In this document: one piece after another, positions 57,001-64,000 of the stretch | How positions within the stretch are numbered: position 1 is the first letter of the stretch | Layout: each line of letters begins with the position of its first letter | From: Aminobacter sp. J41 | GTDB taxonomy: Bacteria; Pseudomonadota; Alphaproteobacteria; Rhizobiales; Rhizobiaceae | Direction of reading: 5' to 3' | Assembly: GCF_000526635.1 (NCBI RefSeq) | Contig: NZ_JAGL01000001.1 | Span: 248,001-312,000 of the forward strand | Length of the DNA: 64,000 bases | Made by a program: the position numbers and the translations under genes | Notes under the pieces: model-generated | What the model was told of the DNA's origin: nothing | The model's input: only the letters and a program-made list of their open reading frames with translations | Database searches by the model: none

Positions 57001-58068
57001 TCAGCCTCCAAGTCTCGGATAGGCGGCGAGGATGTTGTCGCGCAGCAGCTTTGCCAGCGTCGCATCCGGAATGCCTTCCGGCAATACATCCAGGCCCTCG
57101 AAGTTCCAGTGCGGGTAGTCCGACGAGAACAGCAGCATCTCGTCGCTCAGCAGGTGATCGAGCGCCTTCGGCACCTCGGCCGGGTCATCCGGCAGGTCGA
57201 ACGGCTGCGTGGTCATGCGCACATGGCGGCGGATGATGTCGGCCGGGGCGTCCTTGACCCATGGCACCTCGATGCGCGCGCCGCGCCAGTCCTTGGACAT
57301 GCGCCACATTAGCGGCGGCACCCAGGTCACGCCGGACTCGATCGCAACCGCCTTGAGCTGCGGATATTTGGTGAAGACACCTTCCGAGATCAGGCTGGCG
57401 ATCTGCGTCGCAAAGCCCTGCGTGTGCGCGAGGTGGTCCTCGATCAGGAAAGAGTGGAAGCCGCTGTGGCTCGGCGCGTTGCGGTAGTTGGATCCGGCGT
57501 GGATGCCGAGCTGCAGCCCGTGCTTCTCCGCCGCCTCATAGATCGGCCAGTAGATGCGCCGGCCTAGCGGCAGTTCGGTCGCCGACAGGGTCAGGATCTG
57601 CACGAAGCGCTTGTCGTCGGCGAGGCGCTCGATTTCCTCGACCGCAGCCTCGACGTTCTGGAACGGAACCAGCATCGAAGCGCGCAGGCGCGAGTCGCGG
57701 TTCAGCCACTTGTCGATCAGCCAGTCATTGGTCGCGCGGCAGATGGCGGCGGAAAGATACGGATCGAACAGCGCATGCGCGCCCGACACCACGTTGAGGA
57801 TAGCAAGATCCAGCTTGAGCGGATCCAGCAGGTTCTTCTGCATCGCCTCGAGCGGGTCGCCGCCGTTCACCTTCCAGTCCGGGCGCATGTAGGGCAGCGT
57901 GCGCTCGGGGAACGAGTTCATCTCGAGGACGTCCACCTCACGGGTCGTGACGATCTCCTTCCAGTAATCGTCCAGGTACGGCAGCAGGTCGGCCCGGCGC
58001 GGTGACGGAGGATGGACGTCGCAGTCGATCGCCCCGGTGGTGTCAAACTTGGCCATCTTTGTATGCAT
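57001..58068 (-). CDS. amidohydrolase family protein (amidohydrolase_2 / ACMSD-like), paralogue 2
   Basis: A 355-residue enzyme, paralogous to the neighbour downstream. Blocks are IDCDVHPPSPRRADLLPYLD, LGIHAGSNYRNAPSHSGFHS and LFSSDYPHWNFEGLDVLP, with metal-binding Asp/His residues in place. The start is uncertain between ATGs at 58068 and 58056 and a TTG at 58086; AGGTGAG lies just before 58068. It ends two bases before paralogue 1 begins. Two different copies in one operon suggest either two successive steps or a heteromeric enzyme. Confidence 0.8.
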   Translation of the reverse strand: MHTKMAKFDTTGAIDCDVHPPSPRRADLLPYLDDYWKEIVTTREVDVLEMNSFPERTLPYMRPDWKVNGGDPLEAMQKNLLDPLKLDLAILNVVSGAHALFDPYLSAAICRATNDWLIDKWLNRDSRLRASMLVPFQNVEAAVEEIERLADDKRFVQILTLSATELPLGRRIYWPIYEAAEKHGLQLGIHAGSNYRNAPSHSGFHSFLIEDHLAHTQGFATQIASLISEGVFTKYPQLKAVAIESGVTWVPPLMWRMSKDWRGARIEVPWVKDAPADIIRRHVRMTTQPFDLPDDPAEVPKALDHLLSDEMLLFSSDYPHWNFEGLDVLPEGIPDATLAKLLRDNILAAYPRLGG

Positions 58069-58118
58069 CTCACCTATGCTTAACAACTAAAACACTTGCG
58101 CAGGCTGGGGGCTTCGCG

Positions 58119-59744
58119 TCACGCGGCCTGCACCTCAATCGCATCCTCACGGACGAATTCGGACGCCTTCTCGGCGATCATGACGGTTGCCGCCTGGGTG
58201 TTGCCGGAGACGATCGTCGGCATCACCGATGCGTCGGCAATGCGCAGGCCCGAGAGCCCGTGGACCCGCAGGCGGTCATCAACGACGGCCATGCGGTCGC
58301 GGCCCATCTTGCAGGTGCCGACCGGGTGGAAGGTCGTGTAGACGCTCTCGCGGGCATAGGCGATTAGCTCGTCACGCGACTGCACGGCTGCCGTCGGCTG
58401 GATTTCCTGCGGCTCGAAGCGCGCCATCGCCGCGCCGTTTGCGATCTTGCGCACCAGCTCGACCGAGCGGACCGCGATGTCGAGCTCAGACTCCTCGCGC
58501 AGATAATTGTGCAGGATGCGCGGCTGCTCCGCCGGGTTGGTGCTGCCGATGTGGCAGTAGCCGCGGCTCTCTGGCCGCAGGATGCAGACCGACGAGGTGA
58601 TGCCCGGGAAATCGTGCGGCGTGCCACCGAAGCTGGGCGAGGTCGCGCCCGAGACGTGGATCTGGATGTCGGGCGCCGGCGCATGCGGATCGGTCTTGGC
58701 AAACACGCCGAGCAGGGTGGGCGAGCCGCTGAGCGGGCCGGTGCGGGTCGCAAGGTAGCGCGCGCCGAGCATCATCTTGCCGAAGCGCGAGCTGACGTGG
58801 CTGTTGAGCGTCCTGGTGTTCTTCAGCCGGTGCTGGACGCGGATGTGCCAGTGGTCCTGAAGGTTTTCGCCAACGCCCGGCAGCTCGTGCCGGGTCTCGA
58901 TGCCGGCAGAGGAGAGCACCCTCGGATCGCCAACGCCCGAGCGCTCGAGGATCGCCGGCGTGCCGTAGGCGCCAGCGGCGAGGATAATCTCGACCGAGGC
59001 CGAGACTTCCACCTGCCTGTCGCCAAGCCGGAAGACGACGCCCTTTGCTCGGCTGCCGTCGAAGCTGATCCGGTCCACAAGCGCGCCGGTGACCACTTCG
59101 AGATTGCGGCGGTTGCGCACCGGATCGAGAAAGGCGCGCGCCGTCGAATGGCGGCGGCCGTTGCGGATGGTGGCCACGAACCAGGCAACACCCTCGTTGT
59201 CGCCGTCATTGTAGTCGTCATTGGCCGGGATGCCGAGGTCGATCGCCGCCTGGCGATAGGCCTGCAGCGCCTCCCAACGCACATTGGGGTCGGACACCGC
59301 CCATTCGCCATCGCTGCCATGCGCCTCCGCCGGCCGGTGGAAGGCTTCGGAGCGCCGGAAGTATGGCAGCACGCTTTCCCATGACCAGCCGCGGTTCCCC
59401 AGCTGCGCCCACTGGTCGTAGTCGTAGGCGTGTCCGCGCACGTAGATCAGCCCATTGATGGCGGAGCTGCCGCCAAGCATCCTGCCGCGCGGGAGAGCGA
59501 AGGAGCGGCCGTTGCAGTAGGGCTCCGGTTCGCTCTTGTAGCACCAGTCGTAGCGCGGGCGGCCGATCATGTAGGCCAGGCCCATCGGCATGTCGACGTA
59601 GAAGCCGCGGCCCTCGCCGCCGCCTTCGATCAGCAGCACGTCGTTGGATGGATCAGCCGACAGCCGATTGGCCAGTACACAACCAGCCGTGCCACCGCCG
59701 ACGATGATGTAGGTAAAGGGTCGGGAGCGATCGAACACGCTCAT
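58119..59744 (-). CDS. GMC-family FAD-dependent oxidoreductase (choline dehydrogenase-like)
   Basis: A 541-residue flavoprotein that oxidises an alcohol. The FAD site is YIIVGGGTAGCVLANRLSAD (about 12-31), and GMC signature 1 is GRMLGGSSAINGLIYVRGHA. The second signature is AAGAYGTPAILERSGVG, and the C-terminal catalytic region has TTFHPVGTCKMG. All core motifs are intact. The substrate could be a small or aromatic alcohol; choline is not specifically indicated because no betB, betI or betC is nearby. CGGAGGAGG precedes the start ATG. It is the first gene of the operon with the amidohydrolases. Confidence 0.85.
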   Translation of the reverse strand: MSVFDRSRPFTYIIVGGGTAGCVLANRLSADPSNDVLLIEGGGEGRGFYVDMPMGLAYMIGRPRYDWCYKSEPEPYCNGRSFALPRGRMLGGSSAINGLIYVRGHAYDYDQWAQLGNRGWSWESVLPYFRRSEAFHRPAEAHGSDGEWAVSDPNVRWEALQAYRQAAIDLGIPANDDYNDGDNEGVAWFVATIRNGRRHSTARAFLDPVRNRRNLEVVTGALVDRISFDGSRAKGVVFRLGDRQVEVSASVEIILAAGAYGTPAILERSGVGDPRVLSSAGIETRHELPGVGENLQDHWHIRVQHRLKNTRTLNSHVSSRFGKMMLGARYLATRTGPLSGSPTLLGVFAKTDPHAPAPDIQIHVSGATSPSFGGTPHDFPGITSSVCILRPESRGYCHIGSTNPAEQPRILHNYLREESELDIAVRSVELVRKIANGAAMARFEPQEIQPTAAVQSRDELIAYARESVYTTFHPVGTCKMGRDRMAVVDDRLRVHGLSGLRIADASVMPTIVSGNTQAATVMIAEKASEFVREDAIEVQAA

Positions 59745-59883
59745 GCAATTTCCTCCTCCGCCAGCCTGACCGCACAGCCTGCTCCTCCAAGCAGGACCGC
59801 CGGTTCCGCCTCCCTGGCCAGCGCGAAGATCATCGCACAGCAGGCCCCTCGGCGGAAAGCTCGCGCAAACAACTTAACGTAAT

Positions 59884-59895
59884 AATGTATACATT
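59884..59895. promoter_or_regulatory. perfect 12-bp palindrome AATGTATACATT, candidate operator
   Basis: It sits in the 254-bp divergent region between the GMC operon (minus) and the ABC binding-protein gene (plus), 140 bp before the first and 104 bp before the second. TGTATACA-centred palindromes resemble operators of GntR-family (FadR subgroup) repressors. A looser inverted pair, AACGTAATAA and TTATACGTT, flanks it at 59877-59920. No regulator gene is in the window, so its cognate protein is unknown. Confidence 0.5.
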
Positions 59896-59998
59896 GGAAC
59901 GTCCTTGTTATACGTTCAGGGATGGCAGGATGCCGCGCCCGGGGGGGGACTGGGCGAGCGTCCCGCTGAGCCAAAAGCTTATCTGGGAGGTTCAATAG

Positions 59999-61582
59999 AT
60001 GAGCGACACACGGGACGCATCGGCGTCCTCTTCTCATTTCACGATTAATCGCCGCGCACTGCTTGGGGCAGGTGCAGCGCTCGGTGCATCGATGATGCTG
60101 CCGACAAGCGGCTTCGCGCAGGGCACGCCAACTTCGGGCGGCACCCTGCGCATTGCGATGCCCTACAATCCGGCTGCGCTCGACCCGATTACCGGCCGCA
60201 ACATTCCCGACTTCAACGCGCTCTACGCGCTGTTCGACGCGCTGATCGGCTATGACCCCGACACGCTCGAACTCGAGCCGATGCTGGCGAAGGACTGGAA
60301 CTTCACCGACAGCAAGACGCTGGTGCTGAACCTCGTCGAGGGCGTGGAGTTCCACGACGGCACGCCGTTCGACGCGGAGGCCGTGAAGTTCAACCTCGAA
60401 CGCTCGATGAGCGACCCGCGCTCCAACGTGCAGTCCGACCTTGCCTCGGTCGAGAGCATCGAGGCGACCGGCACGCACCAGGTGACGATCCGCCTGAAGC
60501 AGGAGAACTATTCGCTGCCGACGATCCTGACTGGTCGGGCGGGCTGCATCGTTTCGCCCGCGTCGATCAAGGCGGCGGCAGACGGCAATGTCGACCGCAA
60601 TCCGGTCGGCACCGGTCCGTTCAAGTTCGTCGAGTGGCGCGACAACGACCTGATCCGCGTCGAGAAGAACCCGAAATACTGGCAGGCGGGCCTGCCCTAT
60701 CTCGACGGCATCGACTTCCGCATCATCAACGAGCTCAACACGGGCGCGCGCACGGTGAGCGCGGGCGAAACCGACCTTGCCCTCAATCTGGCGGCTCAGC
60801 AGATCGCGACCGCGCGGCGCAACGAGGAGCTGGTCGCCGAGGCGAAGCCCTCGATGATCTTCTTCACGCTGATGCTCAACTTCGCCAAGCCGCCGCTCGA
60901 CGACGTGCGCGTGCGCCAGGCGATGAACTATGCGATCAACCGCGAGGAACTGAACACGGTGCTGATGCTCGGCCTCGGCGAGCCCACATCGACCATGTTC
61001 CCGTCGGACTTCTGGGCCGTCGACAAGGACACCGCGCACTACTACCAGCACGACCCGGAGAAGGCGAAGGCGCTGCTCGCTGAAGCCGGCCATCCGAACG
61101 GCGTCGAGATCGAGGCCTGGAGCTGGCCGGACCAGACGTCGATCCAGCGCATCGAGCTCATCGGCAACCAGCTCGAGCAGGCGGGCATCCGCCTCAAGAT
61201 CACCCCGTCGCCGCCGCAGGTGGTGAACCAGCACTTCTACATGGAAGGCAAGGGCTCGCTGATCCTCAACCCGCAGGGCGGCTGGCTTGATCCGAGCCAG
61301 ACCTACGACCGCCTGTTCGGTGCCAAGGGCCAGTTCAACGCGGGCAAGACGGAAGACCCGAAGTTCCGCGAGCTGCTGGACGCGACTGCGAAGTCGGCCG
61401 ACCCGGATGAACGTGCGGAGGCCTTCGCGGCGCTGCAGAAGTTCGTCGTCGAGCAGGCGCTGCACGTGCCGCTCTACACGTCCTCGGCTATGTCGGTGCG
61501 CAACAAGAAGGTGCAGGACTTCCGCTACGACCGCCTGCATTCGCCGCGCTTCCACCGCGTGTGGCTGAAGCAGGACGCGTGA
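59999..61582 (+). CDS. dipeptide-type ABC transporter substrate-binding protein (SBP_bac_5)
   Basis: A 527-residue extracytoplasmic binding protein of cluster C (peptides, nickel, opines, glutathione and others). The N-terminus has twin Arg (INRRALLGAGAALGASMM, Arg18-Arg19) and a cleavage site after SGFA, so Tat export is likely. Family blocks are LAKDWNFTDSKTLVLNLVEG, VEFHDGTPFDAEAVKFNLER and VNRNPVGTGPFKFVEW-like DRNPVGTGPFKFVEWRDND. GGGAGGTTC precedes the ATG at 59999. The matching permeases are on the opposite strand downstream; no ATPase gene is within the window. A ligand linked to the neighbouring catabolic operon is plausible. Confidence 0.85.
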   Translation: MSDTRDASASSSHFTINRRALLGAGAALGASMMLPTSGFAQGTPTSGGTLRIAMPYNPAALDPITGRNIPDFNALYALFDALIGYDPDTLELEPMLAKDWNFTDSKTLVLNLVEGVEFHDGTPFDAEAVKFNLERSMSDPRSNVQSDLASVESIEATGTHQVTIRLKQENYSLPTILTGRAGCIVSPASIKAAADGNVDRNPVGTGPFKFVEWRDNDLIRVEKNPKYWQAGLPYLDGIDFRIINELNTGARTVSAGETDLALNLAAQQIATARRNEELVAEAKPSMIFFTLMLNFAKPPLDDVRVRQAMNYAINREELNTVLMLGLGEPTSTMFPSDFWAVDKDTAHYYQHDPEKAKALLAEAGHPNGVEIEAWSWPDQTSIQRIELIGNQLEQAGIRLKITPSPPQVVNQHFYMEGKGSLILNPQGGWLDPSQTYDRLFGAKGQFNAGKTEDPKFRELLDATAKSADPDERAEAFAALQKFVVEQALHVPLYTSSAMSVRNKKVQDFRYDRLHSPRFHRVWLKQDA

Positions 61583-61670
61583 GGGCACTGCCCTGATGAG
61601 ACGGGCGGACGTGGCAGGTTTCTGAGACGTCCGCCGCGTTCTGCACGAAGCTTGATTGGCAGAAGAGAGG

Positions 61671-61696
61671 AGCCCGGCGATGAAGCCGGGCTTTTT
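61671..61696 (+). terminator. Rho-independent terminator after the ABC binding-protein gene
   Basis: AGCCCGGC, a GATGAA loop and GCCGGGCT are followed by TTTTCG. The eight-pair stem begins 88 bases past the stop codon and separates the binding-protein transcript from the convergent permease genes. Confidence 0.85.
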
Positions 61697-61848
61697 CGTG
61701 TCGGACCGGGGTTTGTTTCGGCGCTGGCGAAGCTCGGGTCGGTCGGTGGGCGGGCGACACAGAGCGGAAGATCGCAGGCGCGCCTCTGGTCCTTGCCCGT
61801 GGACGGTTCTTGCCGGAGCGAAGATCGCGAGCGTTGCCGCTCCATGAG

Positions 61849-62140
61849 CCCCCTCCACCATGCTCCGCATGGTTCCCCTCCCCCGCGTTGCGGGGGAGGA
61901 TCCGGGGGCAGTGCCCGCGGTTATGCCCATTCACCTTTTCGGTTCAGGCATCGATCCTCGGGTCAGGCCCGAGGATGACGAAGTTGAGATGGACGCGCGA
62001 CGCTGCGGGCCCCGTAGGCTGAAATGCTGCCAGGCTCGACGTGACGTTTCTGCCGCTGCGGAGCTGAGACGTCATTCAGGTCATTTCGACATTTCCGTCT
62101 CGTCATCGTCGGCCTTGAGCCGACGATCCATGCCTGAACG
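61849..62140. repeat. two palindromic repeat types in the binding-protein / permease gap
   Basis: In the 594-bp gap no gene is supported. At 61849-61910 lies CCCCCTCCACCATGCTCCGC, ATGGTTCCCCTCCCCCGCGT, TGCGGGGGAGGATCCG, a close copy of 30346-30405. An inverted pair of hairpins follows: GCATCGATCCTCGGGTCAGG, CCCGAGGATGACGAAG (61948-61983) and CGTCATCGTCGGCCTTGAGC, CGACGATCCATGCCTGAACG (62102-62141). The 120 bp between the pair show no recognisable feature. Confidence 0.75.
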
Positions 62141-62176
62141 TCTGCGCCCGCGCGGCGATGGTGTCTGCCCGACGCC

Positions 62177-63088
62177 TCAGTTCTTCTTGACCGTCGGATC
62201 AAGCAGCACGCGGATCGACTCGCCGAGCGTGTTGAAGGCAAGCGCCGTGAAGAGGATCGCGAAGCCCGGGGCATACATCTGCTCGGGCGCGACCTCGACA
62301 TAATGGTAGGCGCGGGCAAGCATGCCGCCCCAGCTCGATTCCGGCGGCTGGACGCCGAGCGAGAGGAAGCTCAGGCCCGCCTCGGCGAGGAGCGCCACCG
62401 CCAGCATCAGCGTGATCTCGACGATGACCGGCTGGATCGCGTTCGGGATGATGTGACGGACGATGAGGTGGAGACGGGAGGCGCCAAAGCCGACCGCGGC
62501 CTCGACATAGAGTGCGTTCTTCACCACCAAGGTCTGCGCGCGCATGGTGCGGGCAAGCACCGGCGCAAAGGCGAAACCCACCGCGATCATCGCATTCGTC
62601 AGGCCGATGCCCAGCGCGCCGGTGACGGCAACGGCCAGCACGATCGGCGGGAAGGCGAGCACGCCGTCGATGATGCGGCTGCCGACCTCGTCGACCCAGC
62701 CACCAACGAAACCAATGAAGACACCCATTGGCACGCCAATCAGGACGCCGATGCCGACGGCCAGCCCGGCGGCATAAAGCGCGTTGTAGGAGCCGTGCAT
62801 CAGGCGGCTCAGCGTATCGCGGCCAAGGTCATCGGTGCCGAGCCAATGCTCGGCGCTCGGCGGCGCCAGCATGTCCATCAGGTTCTGCTGGTTGGGCTCG
62901 TAAGGCGCGATGACCGGCGCCAGCACCGCCGCCGCGACCAGCAGGACGATATAGGCGAGGCTGACGAGCGCGCGCTTGTCCGACCAGAGCCAGCGCCACA
63001 GGCTGAAGCGCGTGGGCGGCGGGATGCCGGATGCGGCAGCGGTGGCAGGGTTCGGCGTGGTCACGGTGTTCATGGAGATATCGGTCAT
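62177..63088 (-). CDS. dipeptide-type ABC transporter permease (DppC-like)
   Basis: A 303-residue permease with about six spans. It has the OppC/DppC N-terminal WSDKRALVSLAYIVLLVAAA, LGTDDLGRDTLSRLMHGS, the coupling EAA-type loop VEAAVGFGASRLHLIVRHII, and PPESSWGGMLARAYHYVEVA near the end. It overlaps the upstream DppB-type gene by four bases. It is the terminal gene on this strand, facing the binding-protein gene. Its ATPase partners are expected beyond 64000 or elsewhere. Confidence 0.85.
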   Translation of the reverse strand: MTDISMNTVTTPNPATAAASGIPPPTRFSLWRWLWSDKRALVSLAYIVLLVAAAVLAPVIAPYEPNQQNLMDMLAPPSAEHWLGTDDLGRDTLSRLMHGSYNALYAAGLAVGIGVLIGVPMGVFIGFVGGWVDEVGSRIIDGVLAFPPIVLAVAVTGALGIGLTNAMIAVGFAFAPVLARTMRAQTLVVKNALYVEAAVGFGASRLHLIVRHIIPNAIQPVIVEITLMLAVALLAEAGLSFLSLGVQPPESSWGGMLARAYHYVEVAPEQMYAPGFAILFTALAFNTLGESIRVLLDPTVKKN

Positions 63089-64000
63089 GTCGAAGCCGCC
63101 ACTCGGGGGTCAAAGATCGCGTTGAGGACGTCCACGATGAGGTTGGTGAAGATCACGACCAGCACCAGAACCAGCGCGACGCCCTGGACGACAGGGAAAT
63201 CCTTGTTGAGCGCGGAATAGCTGATCAGGTTGCCGACGCCGGGAATCGCGAACACAGCTTCGACGATGACGGCGCTGGAGAACAGGCGGTTCACCTGCAG
63301 GCCGGCGATGGTGAGCATGGTGGCGGCGACGTTGCGCAGGCCGTGCTTCCAGAGGATCGAGCCGGAGCTCAGGCCCTTGGCGCGCAGGGTGCGGATATAT
63401 TGCGAGCCCAGCACTTCGAGAAGGGCGCTGCGCACCTGGCGGGCAAGCACGGCGACAACGCCGGTGGACAGCGCAATTGCCGGGAGGGTCGCGAAGTAGA
63501 GCGCCTTGGCGGGCTCCTCGAAGAAGGAAGTCGCGCCGGTTGCCGGGAACCAGCGGTAGTTCAGCGAGAACAGGGTGACGAGCAGAATGCCGAGCCAGAA
63601 GTTCGGAACGGCGACGCCCAGCGAGGCGACGCTGGTGATGATCTTGTCGAGGGTCGTGCCCTGGCGGGTGGCGGCAAGAATGCCAAGCGGAATGCCGATG
63701 ACGGCACCGACGATGAGCGCGTAGACGACGAGCAGGATCGTGTGCGGCAGGCGCGCGAGGATGAGGGTGAGAACCGACTCGTTGGAGAACAGCGAGCGGC
63801 CGAGATCACCGATCACGACATTGCCCAGCCAGGCGAAGTACTGCACCAGCATCGGCCGGTCGAAGCCGTAGATGCGGCGGATTTCCTCTACGCGTTCTTC
63901 GGTGGCGTAGTCGCCGGCGATCGTCACCGCCGGGTCGCCGGGCATCAGGTAGACAAGGGAAAAGACCACGAATGTGGCCACGATCATGACGGGCACGAGC
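63085..64000 (-). CDS. dipeptide-type ABC transporter permease (DppB-like), N-terminus cut by window edge
   Basis: About 304 residues are present, beginning within the first membrane segment (VPVMIVATFVVFSLVYLMPG), so roughly the first 10-15 residues are missing. Family blocks are GDPAVTIAGDYATEERVEEI, FDRPMLVQYFAWLGNVVIGD, LGRSLFSNESV, the EAA loop YIRTLRAKGLSSGSILWKHG and FAIPGVGNLISYSALNKDFP. It pairs with the DppC-like permease that overlaps its end. Confidence 0.85.
   Translation of the reverse strand, partial: LVPVMIVATFVVFSLVYLMPGDPAVTIAGDYATEERVEEIRRIYGFDRPMLVQYFAWLGNVVIGDLGRSLFSNESVLTLILARLPHTILLVVYALIVGAVIGIPLGILAATRQGTTLDKIITSVASLGVAVPNFWLGILLVTLFSLNYRWFPATGATSFFEEPAKALYFATLPAIALSTGVVAVLARQVRSALLEVLGSQYIRTLRAKGLSSGSILWKHGLRNVAATMLTIAGLQVNRLFSSAVIVEAVFAIPGVGNLISYSALNKDFPVVQGVALVLVLVVIFTNLIVDVLNAIFDPRVAAST

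Noticed and set aside
59741-61930. Open frame on the minus strand opposite the ABC binding protein (about 730 codons)
   Set aside because: It runs through a strong terminator and a repeat region, and is opposite a gene with a Tat signal and family motifs.

Overview
The window is high-GC chromosomal DNA from an alphaproteobacterium, most likely a Hyphomicrobiales member of the Mesorhizobium/Nitratireductor/Aquamicrobium type. This placement rests on gene content and order (lptC-lptA-lptB, ccm genes facing acnA, ffh-chorismate mutase-rpsP, the cysG-DUF2849-cysI-cysH-DUF934 block, olsB, a malic enzyme with a phosphotransacetylase-like tail, a CtrA-type site) and on dense palindromic intergenic repeats of the kind seen in rhizobia. 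It was not tested by database search. No rRNA, tRNA, transposase, integrase, prophage or CRISPR array was seen.

Layout. 1-1555: lipopolysaccharide export genes lptC, lptA and a partial lptB (minus). 1802-8410: sppA, ihfB, lapA-like, an ornithine cyclodeaminase homologue, two RNA methyltransferase-type genes, lspA and an acrylyl-CoA reductase-like gene. 8480-11808: a membrane hybrid histidine kinase followed by olsB. 11866-16997: divergent maeB and mutS. 17581-23983: a cytochrome P450 divergent from a complete branched-chain-amino-acid-type ABC importer. 24323-30290: MATE exporter, argB, an SDR, an EamA exporter, a diguanylate cyclase and a HAD nucleotidase. 30945-33282: rpsP, chorismate mutase and ffh. 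33575-38004: a secreted SH3 protein and the cytochrome c maturation genes ccmABCDG, with ccmA and ccmB pushed apart by about 0.9 kb of repeats. 38275-49572: acnA, NlpC/P60 and MarR, XRE and SulP, a PQQ-type sugar dehydrogenase, a class A penicillin-binding protein with a CtrA-like upstream site, an SDR and a host-attachment-type protein. 49768-54493: assimilatory sulfate reduction and siroheme operon. 54699-64000: rpsU, then an unassigned catabolic locus (Rieske protein, two amidohydrolases, GMC oxidoreductase) next to a dipeptide-type ABC importer whose permeases face its binding protein.

Most of the window is conserved housekeeping. The least explained parts are (a) the Rieske/amidohydrolase/GMC/ABC locus, with a perfect 12-bp palindrome in its divergent promoter region, and (b) the intergenic repeat families. 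These recur as inverted pairs of hairpins, and in one case as two 204-bp copies with identical 36-bp terminal inverted repeats sitting inside the ccm operon. All statements come from reading the sequence; residue positions are approximate by a few residues.
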